Shown piece by piece: positions 1 to 11,492 of a stretch of 64,000 bases of DNA. The notes below the pieces were generated by a model. The model was not told the origin of the DNA and ran no database searches. It saw only the letters and a list, made by a program, of their open reading frames with translations. How positions within the stretch are numbered: the first letter of the stretch is position 1; every line of letters begins with the position of its first letter. The translations under genes and the position numbers were made by a program. Location: positions 2,788,501 to 2,852,500 of the forward strand of contig NC_092573.1 in the NCBI RefSeq assembly GCF_037975245.1, in the 5' to 3' direction. Origin of the DNA: Apostichopus japonicus. Lineage: Eukaryota > Echinodermata > Holothuroidea > Aspidochirotida > Stichopodidae.

Positions 1-548
1 GATAGTACGCATCGAGTTACATCACGACACCAATTTATGTCCCGAAAACTATGTCGAATATGCTAACCCTAAGCTAACCCTAGCTAACCCACATTTAACG
101 TAAACACGTAATGAATGTTATGATAACGTACCCGTTACTCCTCAAATCTCTCCATGTCGAGACGTGTCAATTTCGTAGTGTAGTACAGTAGAAGTATCCA
201 ACTTCCTATTGAAACCACCTAGCGCATAGCCACGACTAGGCTATCAGGTGCTACAAAATGCAACTGTGCTTAAAATGTCGGAACATCGAACATTATTCAT
301 GAAGCGCATACTGTATGCTCGGAGCGCTTGTACCTTCGCTGGGGTTTTATCCTACCCCTTTTCCAACTTACTAACGCGTTTGTCTTGGTAATTCACCCAA
401 AAAGTAGAGAGAGAGGCTTATTCCATGGGATCGCTCACGTAGTCGACAGCTCGTTGCAGCAAACGTTGAGCTTACACGTGTCAATCCAGGTGACTGCTCG
501 CCCCCCCCCCCCCCTCTCATAACAAATATACAGCGCGGGTATATCTTC
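1..548. other. Intergenic spacer with short telomere-like motifs
   Basis: No coding signal is visible. Positions 60-90 hold three irregularly spaced CTAACCC motifs, similar to the animal telomere repeat but not in a regular array. A run of about 14 C lies near 500-514. Short open frames here have no recognisable domain. Confidence 0.4.
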
Positions 549-646
549 TTGGCAGTTTGCCAAGGTACTAAAAAGGGCTTCGTTTTCCTGGCACTTTGCC
601 AAGTTTCGAGAACGTTCTCTTCCTGGCAGTTTGCCAAGGTACTACG
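549..646. repeat. Three copies of an NFI-type dyad
   Basis: The 15-nt palindrome TTGGCAGTTTGCCAA occurs once exactly near 549-563. Two one- or two-base variants follow (core near 590 and near 625), so spacing is about 39 and 35 nt. The form TTGGC-N5-GCCAA is the classical nuclear factor I (NFI/CTF) binding consensus. No gene start is recognised nearby, so regulatory function is inference; a short tandem repeat of palindromic units explains it equally well. Confidence 0.5.
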
Positions 647-1009
647 AGACTGTACTAGAATCGCTTCAGTTTTGCGCATTTTGACATGCTCTAGAGGGGG
701 TTCCACAAGCGTTTTAAACAACAAAACACAAGTAAGGTTTCAAACCTAGACATATGGCGATGAATTATAATGAGAGAGAAGTATAATTAGCGAGGAGAAT
801 ATGACCCATGAATGCCCAGGAAATCTATGTCATGTCCTGGTTTCTGCTGGTACTCGTTAAACACACATTTGGGATGTGTAGTGATAAATGGTGTAGCGAT
901 TGCAGTGTCTTTCCGCAATTGATTCGAACCTGTCGTTGCAGCTCAAGCTGCTAGTTCCGGGGGGCAACACTCCCCTGATGAAAGAGACTTTTCCCCCTCT
1001 TGGAAGCGG

Positions 1010-1500
1010 GATTAACTTTGAGGCTGGGGATACGTATATCTCCGTTTGCCGTGGGAACCTCGCTCGGGCCGGCTTTCTTTTCGGATTGGGCGTTTGCCCT
1101 TACTACCCCGTTCTGGGGGCCCAGCAGTTGTTGATCTCATCGGTTCCCGGCTCCGGGACCGGCTCCTGGGATCCGGAGTGGAACCTCGGTTCCGCACTCC
1201 CTGTGAGGGCTCGCCGGACCCGTGGTCTCGTCGGACCCGGGCCCCCGGAGCCCATCTCGGTGTGCGTACCTAGCCAGGTACCACTCCCCTCGACCTGGAC
1301 ATTCTGTCCGTTCCGGTCGGAATTTCAAATGGGCTATTTATTGGCCTTGAGCCTTGCCCTTGCCTTCACCCTTGGTCACAGAATCCGGACGGTGCCGGGA
1401 CCTTGGGGGCAATATCTCTTTCTCCTCTCTCTCTCTCCTCCGGCCTCTCTCGCCGGACTCGGGCTCCCGGAGCCTATCTTCCTCAAAATAACCCCCCTAT
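1010..1500. other. GC-rich patch with an internal duplication
   Basis: This stretch is far richer in G and C than its surroundings. It contains a repeated segment: a version of CTCGCCGGACYCG followed by GGGCYCCCGGAGCC occurs near 1210-1255 and again near 1445-1475. A 220-codon open frame crosses it, but that frame is made of the low-complexity repeated sequence and shows no domain. It looks like a repeat remnant or an old CpG-rich insertion rather than a gene. Confidence 0.35.
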
Positions 1501-1799
1501 CATCCCAGGGAGGGATCGCTGGACCTCCCATCTACCACAACGTTTTAAGTTTTACCTCTTAAAGTGCCCCCAGTCAACAGGAGGGGGTTTCAAGAAGACG
1601 TATTTTTTCACAGTTTTCAAAACAAAAACACCTATTTTCCCATAAATAGAATTCATAATGATAAATAACCTTTCCTGATAAGAAAATTACACGGTCTTGG
1701 TAGCTAACGCAAGCTGATAGTCTCTGCTACTTACCCTGAAATGGTGTTGTCGCTGAAATCCCATGTGTGGGCGTGAGGAGGGTCCAAGAGTGGTCCAAA

Positions 1800-4700
1800 A
1801 GCGAGATTCCTCCTTATACTCTCATGTTAAATTTTGTATTTTTTCTGTTTTTTCTCTCAAAATAACCCCCCTATCACCCTAGGGGGGATCGCACTCCCAA
1901 TTATGTTACCATTTTGGACAGCAGACATCCCAGTGGTGGTATGCTGTCAAAATGGACCCAAAAGGGCCTGGCTCCTGTGCGTGGTAAGGCCTGCAAGGGT
2001 CAAAGCGGGTTTCCTCCGTATACTCTAACGTTAAATTATTGACTTATTTCGGGGTTTTTCACAAAACAACCCCCCTATCACCCTTGGGAGGAATCGCACC
2101 CCCAATTATTGTACCATTTTGGACAGCAGACACCCTAGTGGGGTACCCTGTCAAAATGGGCCCAAAAGGGCCTGGCTCCTGTGCGTGGTAAGGCCTGCAA
2201 GGTCCAAAGCGGGTTCCCTCCGTATACTCTAACGTTAAATTATTGACTTATTTCGGGGTTTTTCACAAAACAACCCCCCTATCACCCTTGGGAGGAATCG
2301 CACCCCCAATTATTGTACCATTTTGGACAGCAGACACCCTAGTGGGGTACCCTGTCAAAATGGGCCCAAAAGGGCCTGGCTCCTGTGCGTGGTAAGGCCT
2401 GCAAGGTCCAAAAGCGGGTTTCCTCCACTCTAACGTTAAATTATTGACTTATTTCGGGGGTTTTCACAAAATAGCCCCCCTATCACCCTTGGGAGGAATC
2501 GCACCCCCAATAATTGTACCATTTTGGACAGCAGACACCCCAGTGGGGGTACCCTGTCAAAATGGGCCCAAAAGGGTCAAGACCCTGTGCGTGGTAAGGC
2601 CTGCAAGGTCCAAAAGCGGGTTTCCTCCGTATACTCTAACGTTAAATTATTGTCTAATTTCGGTGTTTTTCACAAAATAACCCCCCTAACACCCTAGGGG
2701 GATCGCACTCCAAATTATGTTACCATTTTGGACAGCAGACACCCTAGTGGTGGTACCTTGTCAAAATGGGCTCAAAAAGACCAGGCCCATGTGCGTGGTA
2801 AGGCCTGCAAGGTACAAAAGCGGGTTTCCTCCGTATACTCTTATGTTAATTTATTGACTAATTTCGGGGGTTTTCACAAAACAACCCCCCTATCACCCTT
2901 GGGAGGAATCGCACCCCCAATTATTGTACCATTTTGGACAGCAGACACCCTAGTGGGGGTACCCTGTCAAAATGGGCCCAAAAGGGCCTGGCTCCTGTGC
3001 GTGGTAAGGCCTGCAAGGTCCAAAAGCGGGTTTCCTCCACTCTAACGTTAAATTATTGACTTATTTCGGGGGTTTTCACAAAATAGCCCCCCTATCACCC
3101 TTGGGAGGAATCGCACCCCCAATAATTGTACCATTTTGGACAGCAGACACCCCAGTGGGGGTACCCTGTCAAAATGGGCCAAAAAGGGTCAAGACCCTGT
3201 GCGTGGTAAGGCCTGCAAGGTCCAAAAGCGGGTTTCATCCGTATACTCTAACGTTAAATTATTGTCTAATTTCGGTGTTTTTCACAAAATAACCCCCCTA
3301 TCACCCTAGGGGGATCGCACTCCAAATTATGTTACCATTTTGGACAGCAGACACCCTAGTGGTGGTACCCTGTCAAAATGGGCCCAAAAAGACCAGGCTC
3401 ATGTGCGTGGTAAGGCCTGCAAAGTCCAAAAGCGGGTTTCCTCCGTATACTCTTATGTTAAATTATTGACTACTTTCGGTGTTTTTCACAAAATAACCCC
3501 CCTATCACCCTAGGGGGGATCGCACTCCAAATTATGTTACCATTTTGGACAGCAGACACCCTAGTGGTGGTATCCTGTAAAATTGGGCCAAAAATGGTCA
3601 GGCCCTGTGCGTGGTAAGGCCTGTAAGGTCCATAAGTGGGTTTCCTCCCAATACTCTAATGTTAAATTTTGTATTTTTTCGTTTTTTTTTCTCAAAATAA
3701 CCCCCCTATCACCCTAGGGGGGATCGCACTAACAATTATGTTACCATTTTGGACAGCAGACACCCTAGTGGTGGTACCCTGTAAAAATGGGCCCAAAAGG
3801 GCCTGGCTCCTGTGCGTGGTAAGGCCTGCAAGGTCCAAAGCGGGTTCCCTCCGTATACTCTAACGTTAAATTATTGACTTATTTCGGGGGTTTTCACAAA
3901 ACAACCCCCCTATCACCCTTGGGAGGAATCGCACCCCCAATTATTGTACCATTTTGGACAGCAGACACCCTAGTGGGGGTACCCTGTCAAAATGGGCCCA
4001 AAAGGGCCTGGCTCCTGTGCGTGGTAAGGCCTGCAAGATCCAAAGCGGGTTTCCTCCACTCCAACGTTAAATTATTGACTTATTTCGGGGGTTTTCACAA
4101 AATAGCCCCCCTATCACCCTTGGGAGGAATCGCACCCCCAATAATTGTACCATTTTGGACAGCAGACACCCCAGTGGGGGTACCCTGTCAAAATGGGCCA
4201 AAAAGGGTCAAGACCCTGTGCGTGGTAAGGCCTGCAAGGTCCAAAAGCGGGTTTCATCCGTATACTCTAACGTTAAATTATTGTCTAATTTCGGTGTTTT
4301 TCACAAAATAACCCCCCTATCACCCTAGGGGGATCGCACTCCAAATTATGTTACCATTTTGGACAGCAGACACCCTAGTGGTGGTACCCTGTCAAAATGG
4401 GCCCAAAAAGACCAGGCTCATGTGCGTGGTAAGGCTTGCAAAGTCCAAAAGCGGGTTTCCTCCGTATACTCTTATGTTAAATTATTGACTACTTTCGGTG
4501 TTTTTCACAAAATAACCCCCCTATCACCCTAGGGGGGATCGCACTCCAAATTATGTTACCATTTTGGACAGCAGACACCCTAGTGGTCGTATCCTGTAAA
4601 ATTGGGCCAAAAATGGTCAGGCCCTGTGCGTGGTAAGGCCTGTAAGGTCCATAAGTGGGTTTCCTCCCAATACTCTAATGTTAAATTTTGTATTTTTTCG

Positions 4701-7700
4701 TTTTTTTTTCTCAAAATAACCCCCCTATCACCCTAGGGGGGATCGCACTCCAAATTATGTTACCATTTTGGACAGCAGACACCCTAGTGGGGGTACCCTG
4801 TCAAAATGGGCCCAAAAAGACCAGGCTCGTGTGCGTGGTAAGGCCTGCAAGGTCCAAAAGCGGGTTTCCTCCGTATACTCTAATGTTAAATTATTGACTA
4901 ATTTCGGTGTTTTTCACAAAATAACCCCCCTATCACCCTAGGGGGGATCGCACTCCCAATTATGTGACCATTTTGGACAGCAGACACCCTAGTGATGGTA
5001 TCCTGTAAAATTGGGCCAAAAATGGTCAGGCCCTGTGCGTGGTAAGGCCTGTAAGGTCCATAAGTGGGTTTCCTCCCAATACTCTAATGTTAAATTTTGT
5101 ATTTTTTCGTTTTTTTTTCTCAAAATAACCCCCCTATCACCCTAGGGGGGATCGCACTCCCAATAATGTTACCATTTTGGACAGCAGACACCCTAGTGGT
5201 GGTACCCTGTCAAAATGGGCCCAAAAGGGCCTGGCTCCTGTGCGTGGTAAGGCCTGCAAGGTCCAAAGCGGGTTCCCTCCGTATACTCTAACGTTAAATT
5301 ATTGACTTATTTCGGGGGTTTTCACAAAACAACCCCCCTATCACCCTTGGGAGGAATCGCACCCCCAATTATTGTACCATTTTGGACAGCAGACACCCTA
5401 GTGGGGGTACCCTGTCAAAATGGGCCCAAAAGGGCCTGGCTCCTGTGCGTGGTAAGGCCTGCAAGGTCCAAAAGCGGGTTTCCTCCACTCATAACGTTAA
5501 ATTATTGACTTATTTCGGGGGTTTTCACAAAATAGCCCCCCTATCACCCTTGGGAGGAATCGCACCCCCAATAATTGTACCATTTTGGACAGCAGACACC
5601 CCAGTGGGGGTACCCTGTCAAAATGGGCCAAAAAGGGTCAAGACCCTGTGCGTGGTAAGGCCTGCAAGGTCCAAAAGCGGGTTTCATCCGTATACTATAA
5701 CGTTAAATTATTGTCTAATTTCGGTGTTTTTCACAAAATAACCCCCCTATCACCCTAGGGGGATCGCACTCCAAATTATGTTACCATTTTGGACAGCAGA
5801 CACCCTAGTGGTGGTACCCTGTCAAAATGGGCCCAAAAAGACCAGGCCCATGTGCGTGGTAAGGCCTGCAAGGTCCAAAAGCGGGTTTCCTCCGTATACT
5901 CTTATGTTAAATTATTGACTAATTTCTGTGTTTTTCACAAAATAACCCCCCTATCACCCTAGGGGGGATTGCACTCCAAATTATGTTACCATTTTGGACA
6001 GCAGACACCCTAGTGGTGGTATCCTGTAAAATTGGGCCAAAAATGGTCAGGCCCTGTGCGTGGTAAGGCCTGTAAGGTCCATAAGTGGGTTTCCTCCCAA
6101 TACTCTAATGTTAAATTTTGTATTTTTTCGTTTTTTTTTCTCAAAATAACCCCCCTATCACCCTAGGGGGGATCGCACTCCCAATTATGTTACCACTTTG
6201 GACAGCAGACACCCTAGTGGTGGTACCCTGTCAAAATGGGCCCAAAAGGGCCTGGCTCCTGTGCGTGGTAAGGCCTGCAAGGTCCAAAGCGGGTTCCCTC
6301 CGTATACTCTAACGTTAAATTATTGACTTATTTCGGGGGTTTTCACAAAACAACCGCCCTATCACCCTTGGGAGGAATCGCATCCCCAATTATTGTACCA
6401 TTTTGGACAGCAGACACCCTAGTGGGGGTACCCTGTCAAAATGGGCCCAAAAGGGCCTGGCTCCTGTGCGTGGTAAGGCCTGCAAGGTCCAAAGGCGGGT
6501 TTCCTCCACTCATAACGTTAAATTATTGACTTATTTCGGGGGATTTCACAAAATAGCCCCCCCCCTATCACCCTTGGGAGGAATCGCACCCCCAATAATT
6601 GTACCATTTTGGACAGCAGACACCCTAGTGGGGGTACCTTGTCTAAATGGGCCAAAAAGGGTCAAGACCCTGTGCGTGGTAAGGCCTGCAAGGTCCAAAA
6701 GCGGGTTTCCTCCGTATACTCTAACGTTAAATTATTGTCTAATTTCGGTGTTTTTCACAAAATAACCCCCCTAACACCCTAGGGGGATCGCACTCCAAAT
6801 TATGTTACCATTTTGGACAGCAGACACCCTAGTGGTGGTATCCTGTAAAATTGGGCCAAAAAGGGCCTGGCCCCTGTGCGTGGTAAGGCCTGTAAGGTCC
6901 ATAAGTGGGTTTGCTCCCGATACTCTAATTAATGTTAAATTTTGTATTTTTTCGTTTTTTTCTCAAAATAACCGCCCTATCACCCTTGGGAGGAATCGCA
7001 CCCCCAATTATTGTACCATTTTGGACAGCAGACACCCTAGTGGGGGTACCCTGTCAAAATGGGCCCAAAAGGGCCTGGCTCCTGTGCGTGGTAAGGCCTG
7101 CAAGGTCCAAAAGCGGGTTTCCTCCGTATACTCTTATGTTAAATTATTGTCTAATTTCGGTGTTTTCACAAAATAACCGCCCTATCACCCTAGGGGGATC
7201 GCACTCCAAATTATGTTACCATTTTGGACAGCAGACACCCTAGTGGTGGTATCCTGTAAAATTGGGCCAAAAAGGGTCAGGCCCCTGTGCGTGGTAAGGC
7301 CTGCAAGGTCCAAAAGCGGGTTTCCTCCGTATACTCTAACGTTAAATTATTGTCTAATTTCGGTGTTTTTCACAAAATAACCCCCCTATCACCCTAAGGG
7401 GATCGCACTCCCAATTATGTTACCATTTTGGACAGCAGACACCCTAGTGATGGTATCCTGTAAAATTGGGCCAAAAAGGGTCACGCCCCTGTGCGTGGTA
7501 AGGCCTGCAAGGTCCATAAGTGGGTGTCCTCCCTATACTCTAATGTTAAAAATATTGTATTTTTTCAATTGTTTCTCAAAATAACCCCCCTATCACCCTT
7601 GGGAGGGATTGCATCCCCAATTATGTTACCATTTTGGACAGCAGACACCCTAGTGGTGGTACCCTGTCAAAATGGGCCTAAAAGGGCCTGGCCCCTTGTG

Positions 7701-7870
7701 CGTGGTAAGGCCTGCAAGGTCCAAAAGCGGGTTTCCTCCCTAGCCTTTTATGTAAAATTTTGTATTTTTTTCGGTTTTTTCTCGAATTAACCCCCCCTTT
7801 CACCCAGGGAGGGATCGCACCCCCTATTATTGTACCATGTTGGTCAGCAGACACCCTGGTTTTGGTACCA
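1800..7870. repeat. Satellite array, about 30 monomers of about 204 bp
   Basis: The landmark GGACAGCAGACAC recurs about every 204 nt (about 1916, 2121, 2325, 2526, 2730 and on to 7634 and 7842), giving about 30 head-to-tail monomers. Variant types recur with a dominant spacing near 1.02 kb (five monomers), for example 3669 and 4688, 5097 and 6118, 5302 and 6323, so there is higher-order organisation. Most monomers carry three inverted repeats: CCCCCCTA...TAGGGGGG; CCATTTTGGACAG...CTGTCAAAATGG (one-base bulge); and GGCCC-AAAA-GGGCC. Because 204 is a multiple of three, short open frames of 60-145 codons recur throughout. They are by-products of the repeat, not genes. Confidence 0.95.
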
Positions 7871-8846
7871 CAATGAAAATATTACAATAATCACAATAAT
7901 AATGATAATAATGATAATAATAATGAATATGCCAAATTGACCAAAGAAGGTTTTGAGCAAACTACTCTCTTCCACTTGAAAATGCCACATTAACCAATGC
8001 ACTAATATAAGAGAGGGAACACGGGAAAAGTTTCGCGCGCTCCGCGCACGTATAGCACAGTATTTAGAGTACGATGGAAATGAACTTGACAAATGTGATA
8101 CGGGGAGTCAGCCTAGTCAGGTATGTTTTAATTCCTCGCTTGCCCGATGGTAATACTCCAGATTCTTTGCACCAAGGTGTGTCATACAGCTCCCCACCCA
8201 CCAAGACTGACACGCCCTCCCAAATTGGTCAAATGGTAGGCAGTATCCACTCTCTCTGGCTGATCATTTGGGAAATATCGCGCAATTCAGTCCAATATAA
8301 CGTATGCGTTCCCGCGGGCAAATATGGTATATCCAAAAAAATTCTGTACGCATAGGTACACCATGGGTATGTATACCCACCTCATGACCCAAAGATGAAA
8401 AACTGAATAAATATATAAATGACATGAGCCGTCAGGGAAGTTTGTTGTTATTTTGGGCTCAGACGTGCATTCAGAATCCCCTCAATTTTTGTTTTCAGCT
8501 CAACTCAACATATATCACTTCCGCCATATGCACAACGTGCATGAAAATTCTCTGGCTATGCGCCCCATGTGTCAATAGTGTCTATTAGAAACTATTCCCA
8601 ATAAGTTATTCTTTAAGAAGGGGGGGGGGGGGGAACGATGGTTGAGTTGCGGTGATAAATAGGTCGAGGTTACGGGCTTGGACGTGAAATGCATCTCAAG
8701 GGGATAGGATGCCGATTGCCGTAACTAATATGGTAAAATATATATAAAATTTAATAATGTTAACCCACAAAGACTGCATATTTCAGGGAAAATTAAGAGT
8801 GGCAAAAGTTTATCTAAATGCCACCATTTTACATGTAGGCACTACT
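7871..8846. other. Spacer: AT-rich, GAT/AAT microsatellite and poly-G
   Basis: The satellite decays into a short AAT/GAT microsatellite (about 7885-7925). A poly-G run of about 14 lies at about 8620-8633. No open frame shows a domain or gene-like splice structure. Confidence 0.4.
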
Positions 8847-8940
8847 GGGATTCAAAAAAAATTCAAAAGGGGAGGGTGTCACACCATCCCCTTATACTCC
8901 TCCCTCAGGCCACAATTCAGTGGCGCCCACCTGGTCGACT
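8847..8940 (+). mobile_element. Diverged fragment of the hAT-like 20.6-kb/62.1-kb repeat
   Basis: The order of elements (A-run, AATTCAAAAGGGGAGGG, a C-rich return arm, CTCCCTCAGGCC, then CAATTCAGTG) follows the right half of the element at 20569-20941 and its relative at 62124-62359, with many substitutions. It is partial and has no visible termini. Family membership is inferred from shared segments only. Confidence 0.4.
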
Positions 8941-9476
8941 GCCCCCTAGATCCGCCCTTGGAGTTAGGGGTTTGGAATTGTAATTTTTTACCCTGTTTTA
9001 GCAGCCTCTATGATATGGAAATATAATATAAGGTTAGGGTATAAATTATGGTTAGGATTGATATGCAAGAACAAATTAAAATAACTTCTGGGTACAGAAT
9101 CTAGTACCAAAAACAGTTCAGAGTACTGAAAGTCCTACATACACGGGGAATCACACACACTGACAATTGTGGAGCATCCAAATTGAGCTCAGGTATTTGA
9201 CAAAAACACAGTTGTGGGGCATGGTAAAATTAGAGGGCGTTTTGAAAAAGTTTGGTTATTCCATAACTCACACTAAAAAACATTATGTAAATTCACTTCT
9301 AGGTCAAACTATCAATTGCTTTAAATTAACTCCTTAATGATATTTGATAATTTTAATGTGGAATAGGCAAAAACAGTTGTGGGGCGCCCCACAACTGCAG
9401 GTTACACAAAAATCGGATCAACAATTGAATGTGTGTGTCAGTTCTGCTGCCCCACAATGGTGTGGCATGTAAGAAC

Positions 9477-9765
9477 ACACACACACACATAAACATACAC
9501 ATAACACATAAACGTATACACATAAACATATACACCGTGACACATACGTTTCTACGTATATTTGTGTGTACATATACGTATATATGCAAATACATATGTA
9601 GACCTATATACATATGCCTATACATACTTATTATTGAGACTTTCTTTACTGTATTAAAATCACTGGACATTAGCATACGTCCATATCAATATATAGGCCT
9701 AGTAAGGGTATAGGCATGTGGGGTGTGGGGGGGGGAGCGACTTTGAGTCCTACACTTTCTTCACT

Positions 9766-9836
<71 letters not shown>
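9477..9836. repeat. Microsatellites: CA-rich tract and (TA)n
   Basis: A short CA/ACAT-rich tract starts near 9477. An essentially pure TA run of about 65 nt lies near 9769-9836. Both strands are open across these tracts because of the repeat, so the predicted peptides there are not genes. The flanks (8941-9476 and 9837-10166) show no gene signal, only a poly-C run near 10081-10094. Confidence 0.85.
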
Positions 9837-9844
<8 letters not shown>

Positions 9845-10166
9845 TATTAGTTATTTGGCTTAGGCTATGTACACGAAACAGAAACAAACAACTACTGATA
9901 CCTCAATTGAATTTCTACATAGTACAAAAATGGAGGGTTATCGTAGCTCCTTGTGTTTTTTTAGAGTCCATACGGTCTTGTAAATCTTCTTTATTATTTC
10001 CTCAAGTATATTGAAATACAGTAAATAGGTACATACCAGGGTAGCATATGCATGCTTAGACACGTTTGTGTACTCTTTCCACCCCCCCCCCCCAGTTCGG
10101 GACCGGTTCACTTCCACGTTTGGAAGAGAAAACGTATTCCTGCAAAAACACATAAGGTTGACCATG

Positions 10167-10450
10167 AGTCATTTATCTTTTGTCAAAATAAAACAAATTT
10201 GTTAGCAAACTGCTTATCCACTAATTACTAATCCTCTTACTTCCTCTCACTCTTACTTCTACTAATCCTTTTATACTTCTGTCTATTTTTTGTTCACCAT
10301 GCTCATTAACTTGTCTGTATTCTGTGATTGTAATTGTCCCTTCTGTTACTGTTACTTGTCATTCATCCTCTGTAGTAGATCTTGCTATGATCAAAACGTC
10401 AGGCCCACTTACTTTTACACAAATATCTTTTGTCACAGGTTTTCATTTAG
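10167..10450 (-). mobile_element. Copy of the dispersed foldback repeat also seen at 53.1 kb
   Basis: The segment TTAGCAAACTGCTTATCCAC at 10202-10221 is the reverse complement of the tail of the foldback element at 53260-53290. TCAAAACGTCAGGCCC followed by CTTACTTTTACAC (about 10391-10420) matches an arm of the same element. The middle is different sequence, so this copy is either rearranged or a longer family member. No coding capacity is visible. Confidence 0.5.
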
Positions 10451-10720
10451 TTGCAAGATAAATTTATCTTGAACTTGATTATTCGGGGACTGTGATAACT
10501 TCAGAGAAGTTTGTTTATGGTGACTGCTAAGACAGTAAGAGTTGAGCTGTGCTATTTATTGTACTTTATGTCTGTGTTAGTGTTCCCATTGTGTCCCTAT
10601 CTCTCTTTATTCTACTTTTATGCTTGATCACCTTTTATGGATCACCCCCGGGAGATCCTAGAACAAAACGTTAAGTTTTCCATCCACTTACTCCCTCCGA
10701 CGGGCCGGGATCAAGATCCC

Positions 10721-10975
10721 TGGAGTGTTAGTTCAGTGGTTAACGCCGGTGCCTTTCAATCACATGGTCCCCGGTTCGAGTCACTCCATGATTAATGTGT
10801 GTCGTCCAGTTACATAGTTGTTGACAATTAACAATTCATAATCATGGACGTTAAATATAAATGTAAGCGACTGACTTCGGTCAGCCGTTGCGGCTTTGAT
10901 AAGCCAATGAGGCTTCTTCGCGAGTTCCTGCTTGCAGGAGGATCTAATATACATAAATACATACATACGAGTGCG
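10721..10975 (+). mobile_element. tRNA-derived SINE, full-length copy
   Basis: The 5' head resembles a tRNA gene: an A-box-like TTAGTTCAGTGG near 10728-10740 and a B-box GGTTCGAGTC at 10773-10782, starting with TGGAGTG. The tRNA-unrelated body follows, with GACTTCGGTCAG and CTTGCAGGAGGATCTAA, ending in an ATACATA-rich tail. The head recurs at 34606-34672 (minus) and the body at 51833-51910 (minus), which establishes a dispersed family. It lies directly upstream of a LINE 3' end. It is not a functional tRNA gene, because the cloverleaf and acceptor end are not maintained. Confidence 0.8.
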
Positions 10976-11032
10976 GGAGCGTTCGCACTGGGAATGTGAT
11001 CTCGAACAGGAGATCCATTCGGATCGTAACTG

Positions 11033-11492
11033 ATCATGATGTACAAGACCATGAATGGCCTCTCCCCAAATTATCTAACCCAGTTATTCAACTTTACGCA
11101 CGAAATTCATAATCACAATTTGAGATCCACGACCCAAAGTAACTTATACCTGAAAGATGGTAAAACGGAATATCACAAGCGTAGATTTTCCTTCATAGCT
11201 GCCAAAGAATGGAATAGTTTGCCAGCTGAATGCAAGCATGCCAAATCTTTACCTATTTTTAAACGTTTAGTCAATGAATTTTTCAAGTCTTAATCATCTC
11301 ATTACGCTTTTATGTTCTATACTCATTTTTACAGTTTTGTGATTTACTGTTGTATATTTGTATGTTTAATTGTCTTACTCTTTGTTTATTATTTTATAAT
11401 ATTATTCTTTTTATATTGATTGTATTTTAGGGCCTCGGGGAAGATTAGCTGTGGCTAACCGAGTCACCCTTTTAAAGGTTAATAATAATAAC
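11033..11492 (+). mobile_element. Non-LTR retrotransposon 3' end (reverse-transcriptase C-terminus)
   Basis: An open frame at 11036-11293 encodes the C-terminal tail typical of invertebrate LINE reverse transcriptases: the YKTMNGLSPNYL opening, HNLRSTT, a K-R-x-F-S-F segment, then EWNSLPAEC and SLPIFKRLVNEFF. Only the last 85 residues remain; the polymerase core is absent, and in-frame stops precede 11036. The 3' untranslated part runs to an AAT-repeat tail near 11480-11492, as in CR1/L2-type elements. This is a 5'-truncated, dead copy. Confidence 0.8.

Noticed and set aside
900-1562. A 220-codon open frame in the GC-rich patch
   Set aside because: It consists of duplicated low-complexity sequence (GPPEPI- and GLPEPI-type repeats) with no domain; other frames are open there as well, as expected from base composition.
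1834-7790. Many 60-145 codon open frames with the recurring peptide PLGGIAPPIIVPFWTAD
   Set aside because: They recur because the 204-bp satellite unit is a multiple of three. Stops recur at unit boundaries, and there are no signal, domain or splice features.
9353-10014. Open frames rich in Tyr-Ile or Cys-Met
   Set aside because: They derive from CA and TA microsatellites.
10721-10790. Functional tRNA gene
   Set aside because: Internal promoter boxes are present, but the acceptor stem is not maintained, and related heads and bodies elsewhere show a SINE family.
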